Of a stretch of DNA of 64,000 nucleotides, positions 12,640 to 23,260 are shown in pieces. Both the position numbers and the translations under genes were made by a program. The notes beneath the pieces were generated by a model. That model was not told where the DNA came from. It searched no databases and saw only the letters and a list, made by a program, of their open reading frames with translations. Source of the stretch: Heterohyrax brucei. Lineage: Eukaryota; Chordata; Mammalia; Hyracoidea; Procaviidae. Position 1 is the stretch's first letter. The number at the start of each line of letters is the position of its first letter. The DNA is taken from contig CM053152.1 in the NCBI GenBank assembly GCA_028571685.1, forward strand, positions 20,158,001-20,222,000, given 5' to 3'.

Positions 12640-13122
12640 GGGTTTAACAAAGAGAAGTTTATTTTGATAGGTTTAACAAAGAGACGTTTATTTTGTCACA
12701 ATCTAGCAAGCTGCACATCCAAATTAAGAGCATCAGCTCAATAGTAAGCTTTTCTCTGTCAGCTCTGGAGGAAGGTCTGTGTCACCAATCTTTGCCTGGA
12801 CTAGGAGCTGCTCAGTGCAGGGACCCCAGGTTCAAAGGACACGTTGGGTTCCTGGTGCTGCTTTCTTGGTGATACGAGGTCCCCATTTCTCTCTGATGAC
12901 TTCTCTTATATCTCAAAAGAGAATGCCTTAAGACACTGTCTAATCTTGTAGATCTCATCAATATAAACTCCACTGATTAATCTCATTATATCATAGTGAT
13001 AGGATTTACAACACATTGGGAAATGACATCAGATGACAAAGTGGTAGACAATCATACAATACTGGAATCATGACCTAGTCACAATGCAGATATTTTTGGA
13101 GGAGACAGTTTAATCTGTGGTT
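12640..13122 (-). mobile_element. MaLR/MLT1-like LTR nested in L1 3' UTR
   Basis: It shares the reverse-strand LTR landmarks seen at 30331 and 57404: 'tttattttgtcaca', 'gctctggaggaaggtc', 'ctgctttcttggtgatacga', 'aagagaatgccttaagacac'. The low-coordinate (3') end carries a 29-bp tandem duplication at 12641-12698. L1 3' UTR sequence resumes at about 13125. Confidence 0.75.
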
Positions 13123-13304
13123 GAATGGACACAAGAAATCTGGGGTGGAAAGTGGGAGTGTGTTGTCACATTATAGTGATTACCACTAATGTCACATAAT
13201 AATATGTGAGCAAATTTTTGTATGGGAAATTAACTTCAGCTATAAACCTTCACCTAAAGCACAATTTTTAAAAAAGAGGTAACACTTTAAAATATGTATA
13301 TATT

Positions 13305-14050
13305 ATTGTATTGTAAGTGAACATTTATAATCCAAGTCGATTTGCCACACAAAACCCCTCAAACACACAGCTATACAACTCTAGCTGCTCTCTCCAACCT
13401 GTGACAGCATTCCTCTTCTGCACGGTGTACTTCTCATGTCCATTCAACCAGCTCCTGTCCCCCTACATCCTCTCATAGTGCCTCTGAACAGAAACTATTC
13501 AGTCAGCCTCACGTATGTACTTAATCCAAGAAGCACCCTCTCCACTAGCATCACTCTGTACCTTATAGTCTAGTCCAATCTTTGTCTGAAGAATTGGTTT
13601 CAGGATAGGTTTCAGTTCTGGGCTAACAGAGAGGCCTGGGGCCATGCACTCAGGGGACCCCGCAGTCTGTCAGAACATCGAATCTAGTTTTTATTAAAAG
13701 AATTCTAGATCAGCACACTCATTTTTCTCCTGCTACATAAGGGATTCTATACTTTAATCCCTGTCAGGGCAGTCACTGGTGGTGGCTAGGTATCATCTAG
13801 TTCTTTTGGCCTCATCTGAAGTAGTCTCCAGATTATACATCCTGTTCTGACTCTTGGATTCATATTTCCTTCATTCCTTTGAGGTCCTTCATTCTCCTCT
13901 GCTCCAGGTGGGTTGGAACTAATTGATGCTATTTAGATGGCTACTTGCTAACTTTTAAGACCCCAGATGCCACCTACAAAAGTGGTATGCAGAACATTTT
14001 CTTAAAAAAATAATCTTAGTTACACAATTACTATACCAAAAAGAACTGGT
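13305..14050 (-). mobile_element. L1 3' UTR fragment, antisense
   Basis: It is the reverse complement of the shared L1 3' UTR ('tccaagtcgatttgccac', 'ccaatctttgtctgaagaat', 'ctaacttttaagaccccaga'). It lies tail-to-tail with the sense L1 that ends at 13270, leaving a gap of only about 35 bp. ORF2 is absent, so this is a short 5'-truncated insertion. Confidence 0.85.
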
Positions 14051-14055
14051 CAATG

Positions 14056-15512
14056 TTCATTTCCGGAGGTAGCATACAATCAAGAGCCAGTGGTACTTGG
14101 GGAAGAAGTCCAAGAGGAAGATATTGGTGAAAAACAAAGCTCTGAGCATTGACACAATACCAAGTGAGATGTTTCAACAAACAGATGCAGCAGTGCAGGT
14201 GCTCACTTGTCTATGTCGAGAAATTTGTAAGATAGCTTCCCGGCCAGCTGACCGTAAGATGTTTATATCTGTGCCCATTCCACAAAAAGATGATACAATA
14301 GAATGCAGAAATTATTAAACAATATTATTAACATCAGACACAAGTAAAATTTTGCTAAAGATCATTCAAAAGAGGGTGCAGCAGTGCTTCAACAGGGAAC
14401 TGACAGAAGTTCAAGCTGGATTTTGAACGGGATGTGGAATAAGGGATATCACTGCTGATTTGACTGTGTGGATCATAAATTATGGATAACATTATGAAGC
14501 ATAGGAATTCCAGAATACTTAAAATGTGTTCATAAGGAACCAGTACATACACAAAGACACAGTCGTTCTAGCAGAACTGGGGAACACTGCATGATTTAAA
14601 GTTAGAAAAGGCACACATGAGGGTTGCATCTTTTTGCCACACTTATTCAGTCTGCACGCCAAGCAGATAATCTGAGAAGCTTGACTCTATGAAGAAGAAT
14701 ATGGCATCAGGATTAGAGGAAGACTCATTAATATTGTGATATGCAAATGATACAACCTTGCTTGCTGAAGGTGAAGAGGACTTGCAGCGCATACTGATGA
14801 AGATCAAGACCACGACTTTCAGACTGGATTATTCCTCAAAGGACATTCCTTACAATTTGGTCCATAAACTACATCATGATAAGCAGAGAAAATATGGAAG
14901 ACATCAAAAGATTTCAGTTCACTTGGATCCACAGTGAGTACTCATGGAACAGGTAGTCAATATATCAGAAAACATATTGTATTGGGCAAATCTGCTGCAA
15001 AAGATCTCTTTAAAATATTGAAGAGCAAATGTGTCACTTTCAGCACCAAGGTGCATCTGACCAAACTGGGGTATGTTCAGTTGTCTCATATGAATGCAAA
15101 AGCTGGACGATGAATAAGAAAGACCGAAGAAAAATTGGTGCCTTTAAATTTTGGAGTTGCAGATGAATTTTCAACATACCAAGGACTCCCAGAAGAATGA
15201 ACAAATCTGTCTTTGAGGTAGTATTGCCAGAATGCTCCTTAGAAGCAAGGATGGTGATATTCCATTTCACGTACTCTGGACATGTTATCAGGAGGGACCA
15301 GTCCCTGAAGAAGGATATCATAACTGATAAGGTCGAGGGTCATGAAAAAAAAGTAGACCTTCAACAAGGTGGATTGACACAGTGACTGCAACAATGGCTT
15401 CCAGAATAGCAAAGATTGTAAAGATGGCCTAGGGCAAGGCAGTGTTTCATTCCGTTGTATATAGGGTCACTATGAGTTGGAACTGACTTGTTGGCAGGTA
15501 ACAACAACAAAA
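14056..15512 (+). mobile_element. RTE-clade LINE, 5'-truncated
   Basis: The coding remnants follow RTE/BovB reverse-transcriptase order: a 'PSEMFQQTDAAVQVLTCLCRE' region, an 'IPIPQKDDTIECRNY' region, 'LKIIQKRVQQCFNREL' near 14355, the catalytic box near 14740 (YAND instead of YADD), then a C-terminal 'ECSLEARMV..FTYSGHVIRR' region at 15230-15300 and 'RWIDTVTATMA' near 15365. It ends with 'tagggtcactatgagttgga' and a (caa)n tail. The tail matches the 3' ends of the SINEs in the window, which marks this family as a plausible source of their retrotransposition machinery. Confidence 0.88.
14097..15385 (+). pseudogene. RTE LINE reverse-transcriptase ORF, broken
   Basis: The longest intact piece, 14097-14318 (73 residues), covers the region before and at RT motif 1. 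A second piece, 15197-15385 (62 residues), covers the C-terminal domain. The intervening RT core carries several frameshifts. The catalytic tetrad at 14740-14751 reads Tyr-Ala-Asn-Asp, so the first of the paired aspartates is lost. A non-functional relic. Confidence 0.82.
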
Positions 15513-15785
15513 ACAAGGGAAATGCCTAAGTTTGAAAAATGGTACTTACGAAAAACCCAGAATTAACATCATACACAAATGAAAAAACTGGAACCCTTAA
15601 GATCAAAAACAAGGCAAGGATGTTTGCTCTCACCACTAGTTTTCAGTATTGTACTGGAAGTCTTAGCCAGAGCAATTAGGCAAAAAATAATCAGAGAGAG
15701 AGAGAGAAAGAAAGAAAGGATATCCAAATTAAGAAGGAAGAAGTAATATTATCCCCTGCCCTATTTTTTTTCTTTTACAGACCAT

Positions 15786-15985
15786 ATCATCCTGTATACC
15801 AAAAAAGAAATCCATTACTACTGAGTCTATTTTTAATAATGGCAACTCTATAGGATCCGACTCGACGGCACTTGGCTTGGCATAGGACAGAGTAGAACTG
15901 CCCCGGACAGTGCCTGGTGAACTCAAACTGTTGACATTTTGGTCAACAGCTGTAGCACTTAACCACTACACCACCAGGGTTTTTG
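15786..15985 (-). mobile_element. AfroSINE (antisense) with a nested tail-only insertion
   Basis: The tail side is at low coordinates. The body reads 'ggacagagtagaactgcccc', and the head ends 'cttaaccactacaccaccag'. Inside it, 15856-15881 is a sense-oriented 26-bp piece ending 'cttggcttggc', bounded by a direct 'atagga' at 15850-15855 and 15882-15887. Confidence 0.9.
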
Positions 15986-16324
15986 ATCCTGTATATAGAA
16001 GACATTAAAGAATGCACAAGAAGGCTCGTATATCTAGTAAATGAAATCAGCAATATGCAGGATACTACAGAAATCAGTCAGGTTTTTACACATCATCAAT
16101 GAGCAATCTAGAAAAAAAATGAAGAGAAGAAGTCTATTTACAACAGCATCTCATAAGCAGTGAGCAATCTGAAAGGGAAATCAGGAAAATAGTTCTATAT
16201 ACCATAATCTCTAAGCACAAAATATCTAAGGCTAATGTTAACTGAGGAAGGAAAAGACTTGTAGACTGAAAACTATATAACACTACTGAAAGAAAGTAAA
16301 AACTTTACTAAATTAAGTAGCATT

Positions 16325-16522
16325 CATGGCACAAATGGTTTGCAATCAGCTGCTAGCCTAGAAGTCAGTGGGTTTGAATCTACTCAGTGGTTCTGCAAAA
16401 GAAAGCCTTGATGAACTGCTTCCATAAGGATTAATAGCCAAGAAAACCATGTGGAGCCATTTACCCTGTAATACGTGAGTTGGGGGCTAACTTGAGGGCA
16501 GCTAACAAGTACAACAAAAAAT
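16325..16522 (+). mobile_element. AfroSINE, sense
   Basis: Head 'catggcacaaatggtttgca', B-box-like 'ggtttgaatctac', then the middle block 'gaactgcttccataagga', a degraded tail and a final 'ctaacaagtacaacaaaaa'. An older subtype retaining the middle 'ctgcttcc' segment. Confidence 0.8.
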
Positions 16523-16614
16523 AAATGGAATGACATTCTGTGCTCATCGATTGAAGAACTTCTTGCCAAGGTTTCAGTACTCACTAAATGAATCTATAGA
16601 TTTAACCCCCAAAA

Positions 16615-16806
16615 TAACCAGCTTCTGATCCAAACGGTAGTTCAAGCTCCCACAGAGGCTCCTAGAATAAAGTTTGCCCCATAGGGTTTCCAAGGCCGTA
16701 ATTTTTATGCAAACCATGTCCTTCTGCCACACAGCAGCTTGTGGGTCTGCGCTGCCAGCCTTTTGGTTATCATGTGAGCACTAAGAACTACCCAACCAGA
16801 GCTCCT
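16615..16806 (-). mobile_element. AfroSINE (antisense), older subtype
   Basis: Reverse-strand order: degraded tail, 'ccccatagggtttccaaggc', a middle block with 'accatgtccttctgc', then 'cagccttttggttatcatgt' and 'actacccaaccagagctcct' at the head end. Confidence 0.8.
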
Positions 16807-17029
16807 TAGATTCAATGCAATACCTATCAAAATTCTGACAGACTTCTTTTCAGAAGTGGAATAGCCATCTTCACTTTTATATGAACTGCAAGAACAGCCA
16901 AAGCAAATCTGGGGGGAAAAAGGGTGATTAGTAGGACTCAGACTTAATGATCTGAAAACATAAAGCTACAAAACAAATCCTGTGATACTGATATAACAAT
17001 AGATATAAAAGGATAGCTTCTCTTGAAAT

Positions 17030-17211
17030 CCTTTTGGCTTATTGTAACTCAGTGTGTGTCTGAGTAGAACTGTGCTCCATAGAGATTTAAATGGGTGATT
17101 TTTTGAAAGAAGACAGCCACGCTTGTCTTCCTATGAGCCTCTGTGGAAACTTGAACTATTTTTGGATCAGCAGCTGGGTGCTTTAACCATTTAACCAACC
17201 AGAAACTCCTG
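17030..17211 (-). mobile_element. AfroSINE (antisense), long older subtype
   Basis: It contains 'gtagaactgtgctccataga', the 'gtgattttttgaaagaagac' block and 'cttcctatgagcctctgtgg', then the head 'gctttaaccatttaaccaac'. The arrangement matches the copy at 61057-61257, which shares the 'gctgattttttcg' block. Confidence 0.8.
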
Positions 17212-17925
17212 TTAGACATATAAATCAATGGAATAGAAATTACAGTCCAGAAATAAACTCATTCCTGTTGTCTACATTTTTTTTAAGTCATAGTCATCTT
17301 AGTAGGGGTGAAGTAATATCTCTAATTTTTAAAAGGGGTGAGTAAAGAAAAATCTCTTTAATGACAATTCTTTCCCATTGGATGGACTTAATAACTTTAT
17401 AAATGGTACTATAATGCCTGTGTTTCCAGTTTCTACAACCATAAAAACAACTAAAAAAGACAAACAAGCCAATAAAAAGTGGGCAAAAGACTTGTATGGA
17501 CATTCACACCATATACAAAAACTAACTCAAAATAAATATCTAAATGTAAGAAATAAAAAACATAAGTGTGATGCTTCAGAACATAGTTTTAAATGATGAA
17601 TTCTTAGACGTGACACTGAAAGCAAGATCAATAAAAGACAAGACACATAACTGGGACTTTATCAGAAGTCAAAACTTGTGCATCACAGCACTTTACCAAC
17701 AAAGTTAAGAGACAGTCTATAGACTGGGAGGAAATTTTGGGGAACCATATATCTGATAATGGTTTAACATCCAAAATATAAAAAGAGCTTCTACAATTGT
17801 AACAAGAAAGCAAACAAACCAGTAAAAAATGGGCAAAGGATTTGAATAGGCATTTCACCAAAGAAAAAATACAGACTGTTAACAAACACAAAGAAAGATG
17901 CTTAATGTCACTAGTCATTACCAAA

Positions 17926-18077
17926 ACACATTGCTGTTGAGTTGATTTTGACTCATAGTGACTCTACAGGACAGAGTAGAGCTGCCCACATAGAGTTTCC
18001 AAGGAGCAGCTGGTGAATTTTGAACTGCTAACTTCTTGGTTAGCAATCAACTACTTCCCCACTATGCCACCAGGGCT
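17926..18077 (-). mobile_element. AfroSINE (antisense)
   Basis: A good match to the young subtype: 'gttgagttgattttgactca', 'ggacagagtagagctgccca', 'tagagtttccaaggagcagc', 'cttggttagcaatcaactac', and 'actatgccaccagggctc' at the head end. Confidence 0.92.
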
Positions 18078-18639
18078 CAGTTTGTTAGTCATTAGGGAAC
18101 TACAAATCAAAACCTCAATGAAATATTGCTTCACCCCCACTAAGAGGGTTATGACTAAAAAATACATAAACAACTGGTGCTGGTGCGAATGTGCAGAAAT
18201 TGAAACCATTATCCAGTGCTGGTGCAATTATAAAAGGTCACAGTCCCTATGTAAAACAATTTGTTGGTTCTTCAAGAAGATAAACCTAAAATTCAGCAAC
18301 TCTATTCCTAAAATCCATAGAATAACTATATGACACAGTAATTCCAGTCCTAGGTATATACCCAAGGAAGTTGAAAGCAGGGATGCAAACACATACTTGT
18401 ACACCAATGTTCATGAAGCACTGTTCACAATAGACAAATGGTGAAAACAGCCTAAATGCCCAGTAATACATGAATGGATAAATACAATGTGGTACATACA
18501 TATAATGTAGCACAGATACATAAACAGAAATGAAGTCCTTACACAGTTACAACATGCATGGACCTTGTAACATGCTCAGTGAAATAAGTTGGTCACGAAA
18601 GGACAAATTGTGCTATCTTACTGTCATGAAATTTCTTTT

Positions 18640-20619
18640 TTGATTACTTTTAGAAGCAAACACATTTACCCCCATCACATCATCTCAAAAGTCTTAAATC
18701 AACTTCAAGTCAAAAAATCTCATCTCCTGAATCACCTGTACCAAATACGAGTGAGGCTTTAGGCCTGTCTGTCTTGGGACAAAACTATTCTTCATATGTC
18801 AACTTGTGAAATCTAGACTGCAAGTTTATCTGCTTCCGAAGTACAATGGTAGAACAGGTATAAGGTAGACATTTCTATTACAAATGGGAGAAATTTAAAG
18901 AGAAAGAAGGGCTAACAGGCCCCAAACAATCCAAAACCCAGCAGAATGATTTACATTAGTTCTCAACACTTGACAGTAATCCTCTATTCTCTGGGACCAT
19001 CTGGGCAAGGTCCCTGCCATCCAGAGTCTGGGTGTTGGCCATACTTTCCAGATTCTGAGTGGAGGCCCATCCACCCTGTGCTTATCTTCCACGCCTATTG
19101 GGATGTCAACTCTGCTCCCTCAGCTTTGGGCAGCTCCATTCTCTATGTCTGATGGGAGACTCCATTGTTCTGCCCCTTGAGCATAGAATCCCCACCTTAT
19201 TAGCTTTGGGTGGTGGCTTCAACCTCCTGGACAAACTCAATGGCAGCCGCATACTCCAGAACTGAGTTGGTTAAGATCTGACACTTTGAAACCTGTAAGA
19301 TCATGGCTGTACTCTCTGAGACTCCAGAGGGTGTGGGCTCACCCTTTGAGACCCAGGCAGCTGTTTCTAGTGTTCCTTCCAACAATTCTGCTGACTTCCA
19401 AGCTGCTCTGGGGTTGGTTGTTCTTTTCACCCCTTGCAGAGCAACAGATGTAGCTCCTTTGGCTTGTTCCCTGCCTGCAGAATTCTAAGAGGCAGACAGC
19501 ATTCTTTCCTTTCTTTATCTCTTCCCTTCAATCTAAAGGGACGATTTACTGCTGCCGTAGTTGCTTACCTCCATCAATCACAGGCTTAATCTCTTGAACA
19601 GAAGATTGTATAGCCACATCCTTAGTGAAAATTCTAGGACACACGTCCTTAGTTTGCACAACAGAATTTTCCAAATCTTTAAGTTCTGTTTTCATTTTGC
19701 ACGGTTCATTTTTAGGTTCGCTTCTTCCCTCAAGCATTTAACCATAGGCAGCAAACAGAAACTATGGCCAACTTTAAGACCTTGCTTAGGAATCTCATCA
19801 GCCAAATATCTAAGTTCATAACTTACAAATTCTACCTGCTACTGAACAATTGAACATAATTCAGACAAGTTCTTTGCCTCTGGATAGAAAGCAACACTCT
19901 TCTTCCACTGTCCAATTACATGTGCATCATTTTCTTTTAAAGCCTCACCAGAAGCACTTTTAACCTCCACATTTCTAACAACATTTTGTTGCTAATGCCA
20001 TGTGAATACTCTAAAATGATAGAGACTTTCTCTATAGTTCTAACTTTCTGTTGAGCTCTCAACAGAATTGCTTTTGCTGTCCCTAATTTTACCAACAGTC
20101 TCTTCAAGGCAATCTTAGGCTTTCACTATTAGGTACCTTAAAAACTCTTCAAGCCTCTACCCATTAGGCAATTCCGAAATGCTTCCACATTTTGTATCTG
20201 TTAAAGCAGCATTATATTCTTCTGGTGCCAAATTCTATCTCAGTTATCCAGCGCTACTGTAACAGAAATACTGTAAGTGGGTGTTTGTTTTATCCTAGTC
20301 TAGGAGGCTAGATGTTTGAATTCAGAGTTGTGGCTCTAGGGGAAGCTTTTCTGTCTTTGTTGGCTCTGGAGAAAGGTCTTAATATTTTTGAGCTTCTGCT
20401 CCTGGGAAGTCTTGAGGCATCTTGACATCTGTTTCCCCCATTTCTGTTTTTCTCTTGCTTGTTTAATCTCTTTTAAATCTCAGATTGACTCAAAACATAC
20501 CCTACACTAACCTTGGCATTAACATAACAAAGACAACCCATACCAAATGGGATTATAACTACAGACATAGAGATTAGGATCTACAATACATAATTCTGGA
20601 GACAATTCAGACTGTAACA
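18640..20619 (-). mobile_element. MaLR-type endogenous retrovirus remnant (internal region plus 5' LTR)
   Basis: The LTR occupies 20238-20619 in antisense. Directly inside it, at about 20219-20237, the minus strand reads 'tttggcaccagaa', placed where a primer-binding site should be and resembling a tRNA-Leu-type site (inference). The region 18640-20220 is GC-moderate, lacks usable gag or pol frames and resembles the non-coding internal sequence of MaLR elements ('agtacaatggtagaacaggt', 'aaaacccagcagaatg'). No 3' LTR is found at the low-coordinate end. Confidence 0.6.
20238..20619 (-). mobile_element. MaLR/MLT1-like LTR (5' LTR of the remnant)
   Basis: It reads 'tctcagttatccagcgctac', 'aacagaaatactgtaagtgg', 'ggctctggagaaaggtct', and ends 'ttctggagacaattcagact' then 'gtaaca'. 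It is somewhat shorter (about 380 bp) than the copy at 30331-30815, with deletions in the middle. Confidence 0.75.
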
Positions 20620-20773
20620 GTGTGTATCCTTAACCCACCCTGGTAGGTGAGGTAAATTTGTAAACACATTAGATGCTACAGAATGAAAATATTGTGGAAA
20701 ACACTGGTAAAAGTTCTTATATGAAAGGATTTTAATGAATAATTTCTCAATGTTTTTCAATACAACTCTTCTA

Positions 20774-21018
20774 TAACCCAAACAATCCACTGCCATCAAG
20801 TAACTGACTCATAATGATCCTGTAGGACAGAATAGAACTACCCGATATGGTTTCTGAGGCTGAAGACAGGCTGGAAACAGACTGTTGTGCACAGTCGCTA
20901 TGAGTCAGAAATGACTCTACAGAACCTAACAATGTATCTTTCTCTTGAGGAGTGGGTGGTAGGTTTGAACTATCAACCTTATGGTTAGCAGCCAAGTGCT
21001 TTTACCACTGCACCATAA
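20774..21018 (-). mobile_element. AfroSINE (antisense) containing an opposite-oriented SINE tail
   Basis: The outer sequence is antisense: 'ccactgccatcaagtaactg', 'aggacagaatagaacta', later 'ggtttgaactatcaacctta' and 'accactgcaccataag'. Inside, about 20875-20930 reads in sense: 'gtcgctatgagtcagaaatg' followed by 'aacctaacaa'. The element is therefore a chimera of both orientations. Confidence 0.8.
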
Positions 21019-22663
21019 GCCAAAAGAAGTCAATTTTTCATTCCTGTCTGGCCTATGTATCAGTAGTTCTGGGTAGAAATAATTGATTCAAAAAAATTTC
21101 TTTTGCATCATCCAATCTGATTACCAAAACTATGAGGCAGGTTTCAAATAGCATTTAGGTGTATTGACAGAATGAGGTCTTCACAGAGTGTTAATTGTTT
21201 TAAATCCTTGATACAGTGGAGTCACTTTGAAAATAATCACTGTAAGCAACAGACTGCTCTGTGTGGAGGGGGCCGCTATAATGAGTCTGAGACACCAATA
21301 AAACCTCAAGGACCAGTCTAAGGACAGATGGTACCATTGCAGTATCCCAGCCAAAGAGTTTCAAAATATCAAAAGTTTAGTTTATCATGTTGATATGTAT
21401 GTATTTTAGAATATATATATATATATTTTTTTAATGTACTCATGCTTGGTAGAGTGGGCTATGAAGTGCCAAGATGTTTTTCTTGCTCGGTGCAAATTGA
21501 GAGTCGTATCAGAAAGCTGTTCTGGGGACCTGGGTTCCAGGCCACCTCTCCATTTACTGTTCTGTATTTGCCCTGGGTCTGCATTCTCTCATCTGTAAGA
21601 CAGATAATGTTTGATCTTTCAAGTTATATAACCAAAGAATGCATTTTGAAAGCATACAATATCACCATAGAGCTATAAGGTATTATAACTGTGGGCAATG
21701 CAAATTGAGGCTGTAACATTGAAAAAATATACTGTTCTATTTTTTTTTCCTTTTTGGTATACTTTTCTAGGTGAACGTGCCTCTTAGGAGCCGTTGTCTG
21801 GGACTGTCTGGGATGAAGCTGGTCTGCAGAGGCATGTTATGCTCCCTGAAGGTCGTGCTCCCAGAAAGATTCAGAGCAGCTCAGACAGCACATCCAGAAT
21901 GTGAAGCATGAAATAAATCTGTTCTGCAGAAATGATGAGTAAATATAAGAAAACATTTGATGATTTTATTTTTTTTTATAAATATGGCAAAGTCAATGAA
22001 ATGAAAATTGTATTCAGAGTAACACTTGCCACCCTTTTTCACAGATCTCAGAGCTTTGAAGCAGATATTTTAAATGCTGATTTGCTTAGCCACAAATTTC
22101 AGCTACATAGAAATTTTAAAAATGTGATGAAGTCAGAGTAACAAATAATATCAGTGACAGAAATTACAATAAAATATCCTGTACAGAAAGACATTTAAAT
22201 CTTTGAATTTGAGTTCAAAATGAGAAAATGGGGAATGACTCCATGATATCACTACAACCCCAGTAAGAACATACCTTACTTCTGGGAACATTTTAATTTT
22301 TAAGAGTCACCTCAGGGCTGATCAAGATTTCGAAGGGTACTGAAAATTATTTAAAGCTAATAGAATTTTATGTATTTCTGCATACGATCTGATGACTAAG
22401 TTCATGATAGAGATAGCTAGCATTTTTAAGATATTCTTTTCGGTTTTTCTGTGTATAGAAAGAACATGGAACAACATTCTGTTGGTCATCTTGCCTCAGT
22501 TTAATTCCACGTGGCCTCACAAAGGTAAGAAATTTACTGAAAATAGAGTACACCATAGCCATGGGTTAGTACTTAGTCAAAAGCCAGCCAACCAACAACA
22601 AAAACCCTTCTATTGTATAGAACATTTTGTGATTCAGTGACATAGCTTTTTCTCTCAAAATGC
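21019..22663. other. Unassigned interval
   Basis: I recognise no interspersed repeat or known gene. There is a (TA)n stretch at 21412-21427 and a polypyrimidine tract ending in 'tag' at about 21738-21770. A 66-bp segment at 22459-22524 is bounded by AG and GTAAGA. An open frame of 69 residues at 21932-22141 has no similarity I can name. Confidence 0.5.
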
Positions 22664-22676
22664 ATTTAATATTTTT
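22664..22676. repeat. Left target-site duplication of the L1 5' half
   Basis: 'atttaatattttt' is repeated exactly at 25209-25221. Extending three bases outward gives 15 of 16 matches (22661-22676 and 25206-25221). Confidence 0.75.
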
Positions 22677-22838
22677 CAGTTTGTTCCTATCTTTAGGTCT
22701 CAAGTGAGTTTCTTGTACACAACATATGGATGGGTCATGTCTTCTGATCCAAGATGCCACTTGATGTCTCTTTACTGGAGCATTCAGTCCATTCACATTC
22801 AATGTAATTATTGAGAGGTATGTGTTCACTGCTGCCAT
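22677..22838 (-). pseudogene. L1 ORF2 N-terminus (endonuclease start)
   Basis: The protein opens MAAVNTYLSIITLNVNGLNA, the conserved start of the L1 apurinic-like endonuclease with its catalytic-site Asn (in TLNVNGLN). It continues through RHQVASWIRRHDPSICCVQETHL, which carries the catalytic Glu. It is cut off shortly afterwards at 22677, so there is no reverse transcriptase. Confidence 0.92.
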
Positions 22839-23092
22839 TGTGATATGTTTATTTTTATGGTGATGTTTTCTCTGTTGTTTTTATTAGTCTGTTCTGGGAC
22901 ATTCTTTTTTGTGAGTTGATTTTTCACCTTTTTCAGAGCTGGTTTTGTAGTTGTTGAGACTCCTGTGTTACATTTCTTGAAATGGTATGATACATCTTTG
23001 TTGTGCTTTATAGCTGCCCCTATGATCCCCCTTAATAAACTGTATATAAACCCAATTTTAATTACTACCAGTCTTGTCATCTTCCTCTCCAT
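22826..23092 (-). other. Open frame in the L1 inter-ORF region (88 codons)
   Basis: An ATG-initiated frame of 88 codons, Lys/Asn-rich toward the C-terminus, lies between ORF1 and ORF2. Its stop overlaps the ORF2 start ('atggcagcagtga'). The homologous stretch in the L1 at 35524-40919 is partly open but lacks the ATG and has a 1-bp shift. I recognise no domain, and it may be open by chance. Confidence 0.3.
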
Positions 23093-23260
23093 CTGGAAGG
23101 ACTATAACGACTGTAGTACATCCCTCTTTTTAATATGATGGCACCATACTTTTCATGATGGTCACTGGATTGCTTCTTTCCATATTAAAACTGTGATTGA
23201 CTTTGGAGCCTTCCCTAACTGAGTAGAGTTTTGAGTAGTGTGTCGTTCTAAAATATAAAG

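Larger units (their letters stand above)
6610..13270 (+). mobile_element. Long decayed L1 LINE (ORF1, ORF2, 3' UTR)
   Basis: ORF1 remnants (about 6640-7310) include a frame resembling 'ITGIPE..EG' near 6815 and the C-terminal 'SAETMQ.RRQ' region at about 7100. ORF2 runs from about 7690 to 11560: endonuclease with 'MLPARDTP'-like and 'IAGDFRA' blocks (to 8158), reverse-transcriptase motif A near 9600 ('[14 protein letters not shown]'), and a catalytic-box region near 9905 that is mutated. The C-terminal 'RYAN/TKTTVRQSLAPTR' region lies at about 11060. The 3' UTR runs from about 11560 to 13270. Two SINEs and an LTR are inserted. Many stops and frameshifts make it inactive. The 5' end appears truncated in or before ORF1. 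Confidence 0.85.
15516..18630 (+). mobile_element. Old L1 ORF2 fragment carrying five SINEs
   Basis: L1 ORF2 pieces in sense orientation lie at about 15516-15785, 15986-16324, 16523-16614, 16807-17029, 17211-17925 and 18078-18630. They progress from the RT core ('[17 protein letters not shown]'-like at about 15630) to the C-terminal 'NQNLNEILLHPH' and 'HEWINTMWYIHI'-like regions near 18470. The order is collinear, so this is one L1 split by later insertions. Confidence 0.8.

Noticed and set aside
21738..21910. Possible exon after the pyrimidine tract at 21738-21770
   Set aside because: The acceptor looks good, but no nearby donor or coding frame of interest follows.
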